Assembly (NCBI GenBank): GCA_014058105.1
Contig: JACGCM010001793.1
Location: 620,001 to 684,000, forward strand
Length of the DNA stretch: 64,000 nt
Reading direction: 5' to 3'
Origin: Kingdonia uniflora
Taxonomy: Eukaryota > Streptophyta > Magnoliopsida > Ranunculales > Circaeasteraceae
Part shown: piece after piece, positions 33,645 through 46,129 of the stretch
Layout of the letters: each line of letters starts with the position of its first letter
How positions within the stretch are numbered: the stretch's first letter is position 1
Made by a program: the position numbers and the translations under genes
Notes under the pieces: generated by a model
Seen by the model: only the letters and a program-made list of their open reading frames with translations
Told to the model about the DNA's origin: nothing
The model's database searches: none

Positions 33645-36605
33645 TGTAGCGACCCATACTTTTAGCATATATATTGTGTTACCTTATTATGTATTGTTTA
33701 CTTAAGTTGCTCCATGTCTCATAGAATCCCAATCTTTTAAGCCTTCTATTTTTAATTGGAATTCCAACGTGGAGAGTCCTAGACAAATGGGACTACTCAT
33801 TCTTCCCCAACTCCTTAATACTTCTCCAATTTTCCAGCAACTAAATTCGCTTTCTATTCCTTTGTTTCTCCCTGGACACCATCCACACTATACCCATTTC
33901 TTCTCTCCTCTCTTTGCTACAAATACCCAGTCGTACTGGCCTTGGAAGCTGCACTTCTCATCTTGTAAAGTCCTGTACCCAAATATCTTTTAACTTTAAA
34001 ACCTTCACCTTTATTTTGGATTAATCCTTTCTCCTCCATTGTTAATCCTAGAGAGAGAGAGCCACAAACAACATCATACTCGCCGATTTATTGGAGTTGT
34101 GATTGGGAGAGGATTATTCATCAAAAAACCTTATGGATTGTTTCTTGTAAAGCTTTATGAAGTATTCCCCTTTCTTCTATTCAAATTTCGGATTATACCT
34201 CCGGCAAGTGCTTTTATCCATGACTATTTCTTGATTTGACCTAGATAATTCATGAATCTTGACTGTGATATTGAACTGATTTGTAGTTGTAATCAAGTAT
34301 ATAATGATTATCTATATACAATGTTTAACTAGGAATAAGTTAGGGTGTAAGAGCTTCCTTTTATAGTTCTACAAAACTTCAATTCTTGTAGTTGATGTTG
34401 ATCATATGAGGAAATTAGTATGTATACATGAATTGGATGATAGGGACTAATCATATTGTTACAATGTATAGTAGTTGATTAATCATGTCGTAGTTATGAA
34501 TATGCTTGACGTTTGGGATGTATACATTAGGCAATAAATAAGATGGTTAACAAAGTTCTAGGTCCTTATGCTTTTCATACAAATAAACAAAGCATGTCTA
34601 TAATTCACTGAACTAGGAGATGTACCTATGGGTACTACTGGGTACTACTCTTAAATCATCTATAGTGGCTAAATATTTCTAGCTTGTAATTGTAGGAAGT
34701 ACCCGTTAATGGCTTTAGAATTTCTGCGTCATCTTTACATTAAAATTTTATAGACAGTAGAGTTGGGGTTTAGAAAATGGTGATAAATATATATTGATAA
34801 AGGATATGTAAGGTTATGTTAACTTGGAGCTTTGGTATAACGACTAGTTGATGGGTTCCTTTCATACTTTGATTTTCTTCACATACTCAGAAACCATTGG
34901 CTTCTTAGAATTCTTTTAACCTGGTATTATGTTATGATTTTGACACTAAGAAAGCTTAGGATAGTTATAAGTTAAGCCATACATCATAGATTTAGATTGA
35001 TTGACGAAAAGGCTATAGTTGGGTTAGAAATTCCATGGTGAACTTTGTGATTATTGTCTGGTTGCTTTAAAGTATTGCACAAAGAGCTTATGGGCATTTG
35101 TTTGGTTTGAGGCAGATATGAAATCCCATTAAGATGGTATGTTGTGGCTAACGATATGAGTTGCTATGCATACAAGTAGCTTATATTAAAATCTATAGGA
35201 GATGTAGTTCTCTAGGTGATTTCCTCGCTAGATATTATATTAGTAATAAGAATTTGCGAGACATTAATTAAGTCCATTTTGGACAAGGTGACCTAATATT
35301 GGACATTATTTCACTATGAGATGCGAGATTAATATTCTAAGGTTTAAGTTGCCTAGGAATTATACTCTATATTAATGGAACATTATGGATGAGTCTTTTA
35401 TTCTAGAGTAGATTTAGATGATTCATTTACTGGTCTTTTGTGACAGCAAATCCTACAATTAGATTTCCCATGAGTCGGTAGGTCGCGACTTAGATTCACT
35501 TTCATGGTTGGAACTTTCTTTTTATATAGTCGTACTTGTCATATTGACAGATAGATCATTGGATGTTAGAGCTTTACTTCTTTTGATAGAGTCCCCACTT
35601 ATTATTAAAGTGAAGATAGATATATCATCTAGTTGTTAGAGCAGTAGGTCTTTTAATATAGTCTCAAATGCTACTTAGGCAGGGGAAAACAGATTATTTG
35701 ATTCTTGTTTGATTCAAACCTCTTTATTTCCATTCCGTTGGGCGACATTGAGTTATTGTACACTGTAGGGCAATATTGTTACTGTCCTTGGGCTCGATTC
35801 CCTAAGCAAATGATTCGGTTACTACTAGTAAGTGTCCTAGGGTTGCAAGTCCCTAAAATATTTCCCTATTACTTCTTGGCTGAATGTTTTGCGAGCATCT
35901 CGTGGGCTTAAATCCCAAAAAGTACAAATAAATCAGACTTTAGACTTGTAGGTTGAAACTCCTTGAGCACCCTGATCAGGTGCATTACCCGCTAATTCCT
36001 GGCTCAATAAAAAAGAATTTGCCAATAACTGGCTCGATAATATGGGATGCGCTTCTATTAATTATATAAGGGTGCGAGAGTGTGGTCCCACTAAATTAAA
36101 AGTGACCCTGTGTAGTAGACTTCCTAATTCTCTTTTCACATCTAACATAACACTTGGGTCGTAGTAGCTAGATCTATGTTTAGGTTATCACATTAGGATT
36201 TCTAGTTTTACTTAGACCGTTTTCCTTAGAACTAGTAGCTTAGTTGATATTCTCTTATACTTCCCTTGGGTTCTCGTGTCTCTTAACTATGATTATTTAG
36301 TCTGTCATGTCTTACAACTTTGGATATTTGTACTTGTTAGGCATTGTTTGCTGACGGCACATATTTTTTTCCTAGGTGAATCGTTGTAGTAATGATGAGT
36401 TTGAGTTAGAGCAAGCTGACTTGCCAGTTTTGATGTTCTAGTTACCTGTTGGTAATCATTTTTATCTTTTTAGATTTTCTTCCGCTGCGTTGTTTCATAG
36501 TATTGTAGTATATCTTTTGGGGTTCATCTTCGTGATGTTTGACGTTACACCTTGAAATTTGTGTTCTTAATAGATTATTAAGAAGCCAATTTTGGGGGTG
36601 TGACA
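33645..36605. mobile_element. Long solo LTR (2961 bp) in the Helitron exon
   Basis: The insert begins TGTAGCGACCC and ends GGGGGTGTGACA, with perfect CACTC duplications (33640-33644 and 36606-36610). It has no coding region and no second copy of its ends, so it is a solo LTR. Size and termini fit the Del/Tekay chromovirus group. Orientation is uncertain: the minus strand start TGTCACACCCCC is typical of that group, yet a plus-strand TATA-like CTACAAATACCC lies near 33917. Deleting it rejoins the Helitron reading in frame. Confidence 0.85.
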
Positions 36606-39600
36606 CACTCTTCAATCGTTAATCTGTGATTTGGTCAATGTTGCTTACAAGGTAAAATAAAACTTCCCAACCTTGATCCATTGCCAAATAAATTTACAAA
36701 ATTGTACGACGGAAATAGTCTAAATTTAAGGTCATTTCGGAAGTAAATTCGGGAATATAATGCATCTAATGTATTTACATGTCTCAGGCTTCATACAGAT
36801 GATCGAGTAAATCCTGGGCGAGGTCCAAGTTCTTTTGTAATTCATGAAGAGTTACACCATCGAATAGGAGCATTGTAACCAAATCAATGTCTTGAAACAA
36901 TGTACGCGCAACTATATATCTAGAACCCAGGTGTAGCTCTTAATAGCCATCATAATGGAAACCCACGCTTACGTAAAGAGGTACTAAGATGTATTGAAGA
37001 TACACTGCTCCAGAATAACTATTTCTTCGGATTATATTGTAGATCACAAGAGATATTAAGAGATGCTACAGGTGAAGATGGAAATTTTAATGTCCCCGCA
37101 TGCCTACATTATAGTGCTATGAAAGATCGTCGTAGATATAATTTCCCAACGACTGATGAGATTACAGTTATATTGCCAAGAGATGGGTTCGAAATAAGTA
37201 GTATACGAGATATCATTGTTTATCTTAAGGAAGAGTAGGGGTTGATGCCTATAAGTGAATGCCATCCTGCTTACCATCCTTTATATTATGTTCTTCTTTG
37301 CCCTACCGGACAATTTGGGTGGTCAATCAATTTAACATATTGAAATATTGTATACAGTAACTAGCACTATACTAAGAAACTTACAATGTGAGAATTTTAT
37401 TGTTATCGTCTATTTCAACATATAATGGAATATTCAACGATCTTACGTGGTGGAAAATTGTTCTTGCATTTTATAGTCGGCGCATGGGCCGTAACTGAGC
37501 AAATTTGTCTTATATATGTCAAGGAAAAGTAAGATAAGGTTCGTTAAGATCTATACAATGGCTTAACAGATATACTTATAGATGGTATGGATCCTAATGA
37601 ATTAGGGCAACATGTTATTTTTCTCTCTTCACATTTCTGGTAGTGCGAGGAATATGTATGAAATTTTTTAGTATTCGTTGGTGATCACCCATTACAGTAA
37701 TCACCCGTATATCTTTCTTATAATGACAACTAATATAAAATGGCCTATGATTACAAATGCCTTCTTACATAACCAGTCAGTCTATGATCGGCCGGATTTG
37801 GTTACACATGGTTTCCAATTAAAGCAAAAGGCTTTTGTTAAAGGAAGTTCAGGATAATAAAAATTTTGTAACGATTGTTGCACGTGTTTGGACCATTGAA
37901 TTTTAAAAATGAGGGTTACCACATATGCATGCATTGATCTTTCTGAGTAATAAGGAAAAAAAGTAGATCGGTATCCCTGGTTGATAGTATCATAAGCACC
38001 AAAATTCTTGATGAAGAAACACATCCTGCACTCTTCAACACCGTAATAAAGTGTATGATACATGGACCGTGTGGGAATGCTAACATGAACTCTCCGTGTA
38101 TGGACGAAGCTAAGTGTACAAAGCGGTATCCTATACAATATAATGAAGAGACAACCATGGGTAGTGACAGTTATCCGATATATTGAAGACAACCAACAAT
38201 TGATAAAATGTATATCGTTAAAGGCCATAATGTTGGTAATAGAGATGTTGTACCGTATAACCCGTACCTATGTGAATTCTATGATTGCCATATCAATGTT
38301 GAAATTTGTGCTTGAAATTTGTGCGGGCCATCCATATGTGAAATATATTCACAAGTACATCAACAATGGTCATGATTGAACAACTATGGTCATCTCTCGA
38401 GATGAAATTCTGTAGTATCTCGATTCCCAATATATAAGACCTTCCGAAGGTCTTTGGCGACTTCTAAGTTTTAAACTACATCAAGAGAAACCAAATGTGG
38501 TTCAATTAGCATAGCACTTGCCTGGGATGCATCACGTTGTTTTTAACACACGAGAGTCTTTGGCTTCCATTCGTGCTCGGGCAGCTAATGAAAAGACATC
38601 TCTGACAGCATTTTTTAACTATTATGCTAAAAATGAAAAGGCACAAGCATTTACATACCAAGAATTTCCCCAACATTACATTTGGCATGGTAGTGGAAGT
38701 ATAAAGATTTGGACAAAAAGAAGTCAATGAGGTAAATTTGTAATAGGCCGAATAAACTATGCAATCCCAAATAGTGGAGAGAGATACTAATTATGGTTAC
38801 TTTTGACCGTAGTGAAAGGTACAACATCTTTTGAATGTCTTCATACCATCAACGACATTATGTATGACACATTTAAGGCTACATGTACTACAATAGGCCT
38901 TCTTGAAGATGATAAATAATTGATAGATTGTTTAGAGGAGGCAGCCGTAATACAGACTGGATATCAATAGAGAAGATTATTCAGTATTATTCTATCAGAA
39001 TTTCATCCAATTCACCTGGAAGAGTTATGGAATAAGTATTGGATAAATATATGTGATGATCTCGCCAACAAAATTCAGACCCAGTTCCAGATTGAAAATT
39101 TGACAGAAGATCAAGTTAAAGATTATGGTTTGCATCTATTAGATGAATTGCTATTTGAGTCAGGTAAAACTCTCAATGACTTCCCTCCAATGCCATTACC
39201 AAGAGAAAATTGGAGTACTGTAAATGAGAATAAACTCATATGGGAGCAAAGGCAATTCTAATTTGATGAACGACTTATACATGCAGTTGCTAATGTGAGT
39301 CGATTGAATAGTGCACAAATGCAAGCTTATAATGGCGTTGTAGATTCCCTGGCAAAAAATAGCGGGTAACTTTTTTTCTTGAATGGACTGGCATGAACTG
39401 GTAAGACATTTGTTTATAATGCGATTGCCGCTACTTGCCGACAAGAGGGTTATATTGTTATTATGGTTACAATCTCAAGAATACTTCGTTTCTTCTTGAT
39501 GGAGGTCGAAGTTCTCATTCGAGATTCAAGATCCCAATAAATGTGTTGGATAATTCAAAGTGTGGGTTTACTAAGAAATCTATTCATGCTGAGTTGTTTA

Positions 39601-39675
39601 GAGAAACAAAACTTATTATATGGGATGAGTTTCCAATACAGTATAAGCATTGTGTTGAGGCAGTCGAGCGCATAT
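36606..39675 (+). pseudogene. Helitron Rep domain and start of PIF1-type helicase
   Basis: The reading resumes FGQCCLQGKIKLPNLDP, then the Rep N-terminal region with YNFPTTDEITVILPRDG and HPAYHPLYYVLLCP. Further on are HPYIFLIMTTNIKWP, IHGPCGNANMNSPCM, YPIQYNEETT and VVPYNPYLCEFY. The HUH motif of the rolling-circle nuclease should lie near 37920; the aligned codons read Tyr-Ala-Cys instead of His-x-His. The helicase begins at 39290 with AQMQAYNGVVDSL, the Walker A TGKTFVYN (39398 on, a stop just before it) and Walker [11 protein letters not shown]. Many stops and shifts occur. The frame is cut at 39675 by a solo LTR. Confidence 0.92.
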
Positions 39676-40783
39676 TGATAGACACGTAATATTTACGTGA
39701 ACAACTCCTAAATTTATATCTACCTAGTCATTTATTAAATAAATGTGATACTAATAGTGCTTTTGTTTGTATTTACAGAAATCGGTCACATGATAAACAA
39801 GTCGTACAATTTTTCGGTTTTTAACGAAGAAGAAGGGTGATACACTCCAACAATAATTCTCATTTGAAGTTGTCAACCAAAGGCCCATGCATGGAAGCCC
39901 ATTGAAGAGAATTAGATATTTATATTATTCTCATGAGTTGTAATGCATGATTTTAGGCACTGTTTAGGGGATTTTAAATTAATGGTGATTTTTAGTAACC
40001 TTTCCTATACTCTATAAATAAGAGGGGAATCCTACCCATGAGAAATCATCTTAGAGAGTGTAAATCAAAGTTCATAGCAATAAAAATTATTCTTTCCCTT
40101 TTTCTTGTCTTTTACTTTTTTCGTAGTAATAGTAGTATGAAAATGATCAAAGGGATGAGTAGCTCATCATCTTAGCCAAGGCCAGAGGAAGCTCTACCTA
40201 ATATAGCCTTAGTGTAGATTGTGTAGCTTAGTTAGAGTAATTAATTTCTATTTATCCCAGAATATTCCATATTTGTATTCCTTCATCCTAGGCTTGACCA
40301 TAGCTAGGATTAGGAGGAATAAGGAATATAAGTAACCATCTTGTTTGACCGTAACAAGATAGGTTAGGAAAATGGAAAAGAAAACATAATCCATGCTTAT
40401 CAACCGGACCATGGCTTAATAAGTTTTTTTATGGGTATCTCCCAATTACTAAATCTCTTGTATCTTTTGATGTATTGCATATGCCCGACCAAGGATATGC
40501 GCTACGGGAACTCGTAATTTACTTTAATTATTTATGCTATTTAATGGTTATAAAGGGTGGAGTAGAATCGATGCCTTGGTTTCTACTCCAATTTATCTTG
40601 TAATTTGTTTTGTTCTTCTTTTTATTTCAAAACCTGCACAAACTCGTTGTTATTGTATAGAACTAGTAGCTCGAAGTATAATTCGCACCACAAGTCTCTT
40701 GGGATACGACCCCGCTTTCCTTTGTGCTCAACGGTACACCGTGCGCTTACGGGTCTTTTAAGGTTTCGGTTTATAATCAATCA
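39676..40783 (+). mobile_element. Solo LTR, family A, in the Helitron helicase
   Basis: 1108 bp, starting TGATAGACACG and ending TCAATCA. Flanks are CATAT (39671-39675) and CACAT (40784-40788), a target duplication with one transition. The empty site reads in frame as VERTLRDM, the expected sequence at this position of PIF1-type Helitron helicases. There is no internal region. Confidence 0.92.
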
Positions 40784-41020
40784 CACATTACGAGACATGC
40801 GTAATAATAATAGATCATTTGGTAGAATAACGTTTTGCTTGGATGGGTTTCTCGTCAAATGCCCCCAGTTATACCAAATGGTGCCCGCGAACACATTTTT
40901 GCGGCTTCATTGAGATGATCCACGATATGGGGCCATCTACGCATATTAACATTGGTAAAGAATATGCGCTTCGATTAATCTAATCCAACTAATGCATGGT
41001 TTGCTAATTTTTTAATGAAG
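40784..41020 (+). pseudogene. Helitron helicase, middle part
   Basis: The reading continues LRDMRNNNRSFGRITFCLDGFLVKCPQ, which corresponds to the FGG(I/K)T..GGDFRQ.LPV motif of PIF1 helicases in a badly worn state, then a frame with ALRL and ANFLMK. It stops at a splice donor, AAG|GTAATAAT. Confidence 0.75.
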
Positions 41021-41116
41021 GTAATAATTTTGACAATTGTTTACAAATACTTTTTTACCTTTAAAAACCAATTAATTTAACATAATTTTTAAATTATTAC
41101 ATTTATAAATATATAG
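41021..41116 (+). other. Intron in the Helitron helicase
   Basis: A 96-bp AT-rich stretch with GTAATAATTT at the start and AATATATAG at the end interrupts the helicase between ANFLMK and IGSNPELTIQFP. Removing it joins the two parts in frame. Confidence 0.75.
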
Positions 41117-41906
41117 ATTGGAAGCAATCCTGAATTAACTATTCAATTTCCCTCCACAATTCAGAATTGTAAAAGTGTTCATGACCTAATTCTTTCAATC
41201 TACCCAAACTTGAATATTTATTACGAAAGAGAACATGGTTTTCTAACTGTGATAACCATTTTACCTGCAAGAAATGATGATGGTAGCCCTATCAATGATA
41301 AGGCTTTAAGCATGGTTTTGGGAAAGCCAATAATTTATCTAGCTGCAGATAAAATTGAGGAATACAATTCAGCAGATCGTACATATAATAATCGTTATCC
41401 AAGTGAGTACTTGAATGGCCTTGACCCTCTTGGTTTGCTACCGTTCAAGCTAAAATTTGAAATTGGATATCCAATAATATTAATTAGAAATCTTGCTCCC
41501 AAAGACTGACTCTGCAATGGAACTCAATTAGTAGTCATTCGATGTGCGACACGCATTATTAAAGCTAAAATTTTGACTGGTGAGCATTCAGGGATTTTTT
41601 TATTTATTCCAAGAATTTCTTTAACACCGTCATCAAGTTAAATGCCTTTTGAAATGATGCGATGATAGTTTCCTTTACGCGTAGCATATGCAATGACAAT
41701 TAACAAATCATAGGGACAGTCAGTCAAGTATGTGGGCGCAGATTTATGGACAAAAGTATTCACTTATGGGCAATAGTATGTGGCATTATCGAGATGCACT
41801 TCAGTAGACAAAATCACCACATTATTGCTACAAAATGCTTCAGGTTGTACACCAAACATTATTTACCTTGAAGTCTTACTGAAATTGAAGTATGTATCTC
41901 TTAGAT
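41117..41906 (+). pseudogene. Helitron PIF1-type helicase, C-terminal part
   Basis: From 41117 the reading gives NPELTIQFP, then [81 protein letters not shown] and [10 protein letters not shown]. After shifts, the last motif reads YVALSRCTS (about 41777 on) and the sequence ends near NIIYLEVLL (41900). These are helicase motifs V and VI. The first 99 codons from 41210 are uninterrupted. Confidence 0.9.
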
Positions 41907-43553
41907 GCTTTCTTAAATAATTTTAAAAAAAAATATGTCATACGATGCTAATTTCAGTCTATTACTTGCTATAGGTGCTTTGTGATTTTCTTAAAGCAGG
42001 AAGAAAATTATCTTAGTTAAAATAAATGTTACATATCGAACCGGCAAGAAAAACTTACGTTGTACAATTACAGATTTTTTTTCTTCGTCCTATTATTTCT
42101 CATTACAAAATTCTTGATTTCAGCAAAAATGGGTCAAGGTTTACCACAAGAATTCTAAGCCAAGCAATTTTTTCAAATTGGATATAAGGATGTACTGTTT
42201 GCTCGAGTATCAATCTGAGTGGCAAAAAGTGGTTTTTAAATGTGACAACTAATAAAATAATACATGTAATTGGCTTAAAAGCTTTTTTAATGTTTTCTTT
42301 CCAAGATTCATTTATATAATATTTTTCTTTTCATTTTAGCATTGCACATATAATAAATTTATACTTTGTTCTTTCCGTTTATATATTTTGTTCCTTTATG
42401 TTAATTTGTAATATGTTAATTTTGATTGTTGCAAATGCTTGATTGTCCCCTTCTGTAATTCTGGATAATAGTAAATTCAAGTATCACTGAAATAGGAACA
42501 AATATTGTTCTCAAAGGTAAATATTATTTTCTCTTTTAGTTGTTATTTTCAATATAAAATCTGCTTCTATGTGTTTTCTAATTAATTTCTTTGGTGGTGG
42601 TTAATAATTATAGGATATTGATTATTATTTGTGGCCTGCAGGTGTTAGTAGACGCATAAAGTGGCTTTAACCGATTCATGACTACCCAAAAAAAAATTGA
42701 AATAACAAACACGGGAGGCTAATCTAATTAGTTATGGAAATTTACCTTTTTTCTTTTAATTTCTTTTCAACATGAGTCTTTGATTGTATTAGAGTACCAT
42801 ATTGATAAAATAGATAGTACCAAAGGCACTTGACTTATGTACTATATCAGTAAAAGATATAGTACTGAAGGCGGGTAGACATTGTTGCTGTTACTGGGCC
42901 ACGGGTAGTACTAGTCTATTATACATTAGAGAGTGGTATTTTTCAAATTGACAAGTTTGCCATTGTCCCCTAAACAAAGAGGGGCTGGGATGTGATGTTA
43001 TTTCATTGAGATTATTTAGAAAAAGTAGGATACACAGATGAGATTTGTCCAGGCTAAACATACTAAGGGTACTTTAGTCTAATTGAATTTTTTAATCTTA
43101 CAACTCTCTCCAAAGAATCCCTAGGCTTATTCCCACATCTCTCACCGTCTACCAGGTCCCTTTGCAATTCCCCTTCTCTCCTAAGCCTCCCTCAAAACAC
43201 ACTCTCTTCTATTATCACTATTCACAGTTGTGAGGAGTGGCGGTTATAAATTGGAGATTGCAGATTGCAGATCATTCTTCGGCATTATGGTAGTTCCTCT
43301 ACCCATAAGGTAAACATTTATTTTCTCTCTTTATCTTCTTTCTATCATAGATTCATTATTTAATGGTTTTTGATGAGCGCATAATTATAAAATTTTTAAT
43401 ATACCCAAACATGTATTTTAGTCGTCCATTATAGTTAAAACCAAGCTATTGGAGATGGACATTTGATTGATTATTGGGTACTTGTGCACATTTGATTGAT
43501 TGATGCTATTGGAGATGGATATTTGAAACCAAGCTCTTAAAGTCAAGTAAAAA
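41907..43553. other. Unassigned stretch after the Helitron helicase
   Basis: No gene was recognised. It may contain the Helitron 3' end, but no convincing hairpin plus CTRR terminus was found. A GCTATTGGAGATGGA(C/T)ATTTG segment is repeated 58 bp apart (about 43446 and 43504). Around 43080-43320 is CT-rich, leader-like sequence with no coding region after it. Confidence 0.45.
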
Positions 43554-44465
43554 TGTATTCGACAGTTCATAACATAAAAAGTCAAAGATACAATATATTT
43601 GGTCTCAAGATTGAAGAAAAATATCTACAAATATTATTGGAGAATAAGATCAAAGAAGATATTGCTTCTAAGATCCTTGAAGATATTTTATATTGAGGAT
43701 ATATGCAAGAGTTTCCATGAAGAAAAATCTATACATCACTTAATGGAATTATGTGCAAGAATCTTAGGTTATTGGTTGTAATATTAAGAGAAATTATTGA
43801 GAAAATATTTTTAAGAATTTAATGTATAGTTTTTAAATTTGGGTTCCTTCTCCTATAAAATGAACCTTCCCCCTATTGTAATTGGGTATCTTATATTGGA
43901 AGGTAATAGTAAACAAAGATAATTTTCTTCTTCTTCTTCTTCTTCATCTTCTTCTTCTTTTCTTTAGTTTAATTTTTGTTAATATCTTTATTAGTTGTTA
44001 ATGCGATAAAGTCTGAGATGAACGGCTAATCTACTAGTTGAAGCTAGAATGAGGCCTCTTCTTAGATGAGCAATAGTTGGTATTAATTAGGTTCTAAATT
44101 GTTTTTTCTTAGTACTTTATGATTGATAAGTTAGTGCATCATATCAAAGGCTTCATCATAGCTTCAGTTTGGTATACGATAACTTTGAATACAAATAAGT
44201 TCTACTAACCGTAGACATGATTTGGAGATCTAAAAATAAGAAACACTAGAGAACTCACTCAAGCCAAGCCACAGTTGAGTTGATAACTCTCTAAGATACT
44301 CTTCACCATCACTTAAAAGCATAATAACTAAATGCTTGACCATAGATTTAGTGGTTTATTTTACCACATTGCATGTGCCTTAACATAAATAAATAATAGG
44401 TTGAGATATTAGGATCTATTTGTATATCGATTAGTACTTTTAATGGTAGAGGCCAAGCCTGAACA
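43554..44465 (+). mobile_element. LTR of family F, left copy, truncated
   Basis: About 910 bp starting TGTATTCGACAGTTCA. It is homologous in inverted orientation to 45210-46129. It includes a (TTC)n run (43924-43976) and a TATA-like TATAAAATGAACC near 43853. Its 3' end is lost at 44465, where R330 starts. Confidence 0.75.
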
Positions 44466-44775
44466 TTAGCTTTTTGAGTGATAAAATCCTCTAAGTCTCC
44501 AACAACTTTTTACTTTTACTAATGTTGGAATAAAAAGAAATTTAAACACGCCAATAGCTCAATCCAACCACAACAAATATTTAATTAGAGCAGCGTATAT
44601 TTGTTCACTCCACACGACTTTATGTTTCTAGTATCGGGGCGGAGCAGTTATGAACCCCTTCTAGATGTCAAGTTTAGAGAAATACCAACTTACGGGATGT
44701 GTTTTCTGGAGAATTTGTGCTTGCCCCTTCACTTAGGGGGCGAAAGAAGGAAATGTCCCTTCACTTAGAAGGCAC
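44466..44775. repeat. 330-bp repeat R330, copy 2
   Basis: This matches 16150-16475 in the same orientation, including the hairpin-like GCCCCTTCACTTAGGGGGC block (44732-44750) and its diverged second copy. It lies between the two inverted F LTRs. Confidence 0.65.
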
Positions 44776-45060
44776 AAGAAGGATTCGATAGAAGCTTGCC
44801 AATGTAATTTGTAAATTCCTCACGATCTCTGAGTACAATCTTTATGACTATCCTTGATAGCACATCAATTAGCAAAATTAGAAAACCCACGTTGCTACTA
44901 TAGCATTAAAAACCTAAAACAAAAATTCTATAATTTTAAGCCTAAACTACAGAAGGATCAAAAAAACAAAATTGTATTAAAAGGAATAGTTTTCAACGAT
45001 ACCTTCTCGCCAACGGTGCCATTTAATAAGAAGATTTTTGGGGTCCTCTAGCAAATTACC
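44776..45060 (-). other. Spacer with primer-binding site of the right F LTR
   Basis: On the minus strand 45021-45001 reads TGGCACCGTTGGCGAGAAGG, similar to the tRNA-Asp type site TGGCGCCGTTGCCGGGGA. It lies about 40 bp inside the LTR end, so the LTR edge may be a little nearer. The rest (44776-45000) is presumably 5' leader of that element; no coding region is seen. Confidence 0.55.
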
Positions 45061-46129
45061 TGCTCAAAGTACGGTTGTCCAATTGTAACACGGATGAGTG
45101 GGATCGAATCCACATGGAGGTTTGTGAAAACTAATACTTTCTAGGCCGAATTACGGCTTTGTAAGAGATAAATCTAAATGAATAAATAAATAAAAATTAT
45201 AAAACTTAATGATAGAAATAGCCATGGTTCAGACTTGGCCTCTACCTTTCAAAGTACTAATTGATATACAAATAGATCATAATATCTCCACCAATCATAT
45301 GTTCGTGTTAAGACACATATGATGTTGTAAAATAAACCACAAAATCAATGGTCAAACATTTAGTGGTTATGGTTTTAAGAGATGGTGAAGAGTGTCTTAG
45401 AGAATTATCAACTCAACCATGGCTAGGCTTGAATGAGTTCTCTAGTGTTCCACTTTATAGATTTCCTAATCAAGTCTATGGTTAATAGTACTTGTTTGTA
45501 TCCAAAGTTATCAGACACCAAACCGAAGCTATGGTCAAGCCTTTGATATGATGCACTAACTTATTAATCATAAAGTTCTAAATGAAAACTAATTAGGACC
45601 GAATTAATACCAAATATTGCTCATCTAAGAAGAGGCCTCATCTTAGCCTTAACTAAGATATTAGCCGCTCTTCTAAGATTTTATCGCATTAACAACTAAT
45701 GAAGACATTAATAAAAGTTAAACTAAAAAGAAGAAGAAAAAGAAGAAAAAGAAAATTAACTTAATTCACTATTGCGTTCCAATATAAGATGTCCTATTAC
45801 AATGGGGGGGGGGAGGGTTCTTTTTATAGAAGAAGGAACCCAAATTTAGAAACTATACATTAAATTCTAAAGAATATTTTTACAATAATTTTTTTTTCAT
45901 ATTACAACTGATCACCTAAGATTTTTGCTTATAATTTTTTTAAATGATGTAGAGATCTTTCTTCATGGAAACTCTTGCAGATATCTTCCATATAAAATAT
46001 CTTCAAGGATCTTGGATGCAATATCATCTTTGATCTTATTCTCCAAGAATATTTGTGTATATATTTCTCAAATCTTAACACCAAATATATTGTATCTTTG
46101 ACTATTTGTGCTTTGAACTGTTGGAGACA
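45061..46129 (-). mobile_element. LTR of family F, right copy
   Basis: About 1069 bp. On the minus strand it starts TGTCTCCAACAGTTCA and ends near TTTGAGCA before the primer site. It is the inverted partner of 43554-44465. A run of ten G lies at 45805-45814. The two LTRs face opposite ways, so they come from two insertions or a rearrangement and not from one element. Confidence 0.75.

Larger units (their letters stand above)
10923..41906 (+). mobile_element. Helitron RepHel gene split by nested insertions
   Basis: Rep endonuclease/helicase exons recur on the + strand at 10923-11522, 33471-33644, 36606-39675, 40784-41020 and 41117-41906. Each gap is filled by an LTR element or solo LTR with a 5-bp target duplication (AACAT/AACGT, CACTC/CACTC, CATAT/CACAT), apart from a short intron at 41021-41116. 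Without the inserts the coding sequence is roughly 4.9 kb, a normal length for a plant RepHel gene. Neither Helitron terminus was recognised, so the true ends are unknown. Confidence 0.85.

Noticed and set aside
35705..35911. Open reading of 68 codons in the long solo LTR
   Set aside because: It is short, without motif, and within a non-coding LTR.
42840..42930. Possible Helitron 3' end with GTACTAGT
   Set aside because: A CTAG is present but no stable hairpin of usual size lies 10-12 bp before it. Only direct repeats of CGGGTAG were seen.
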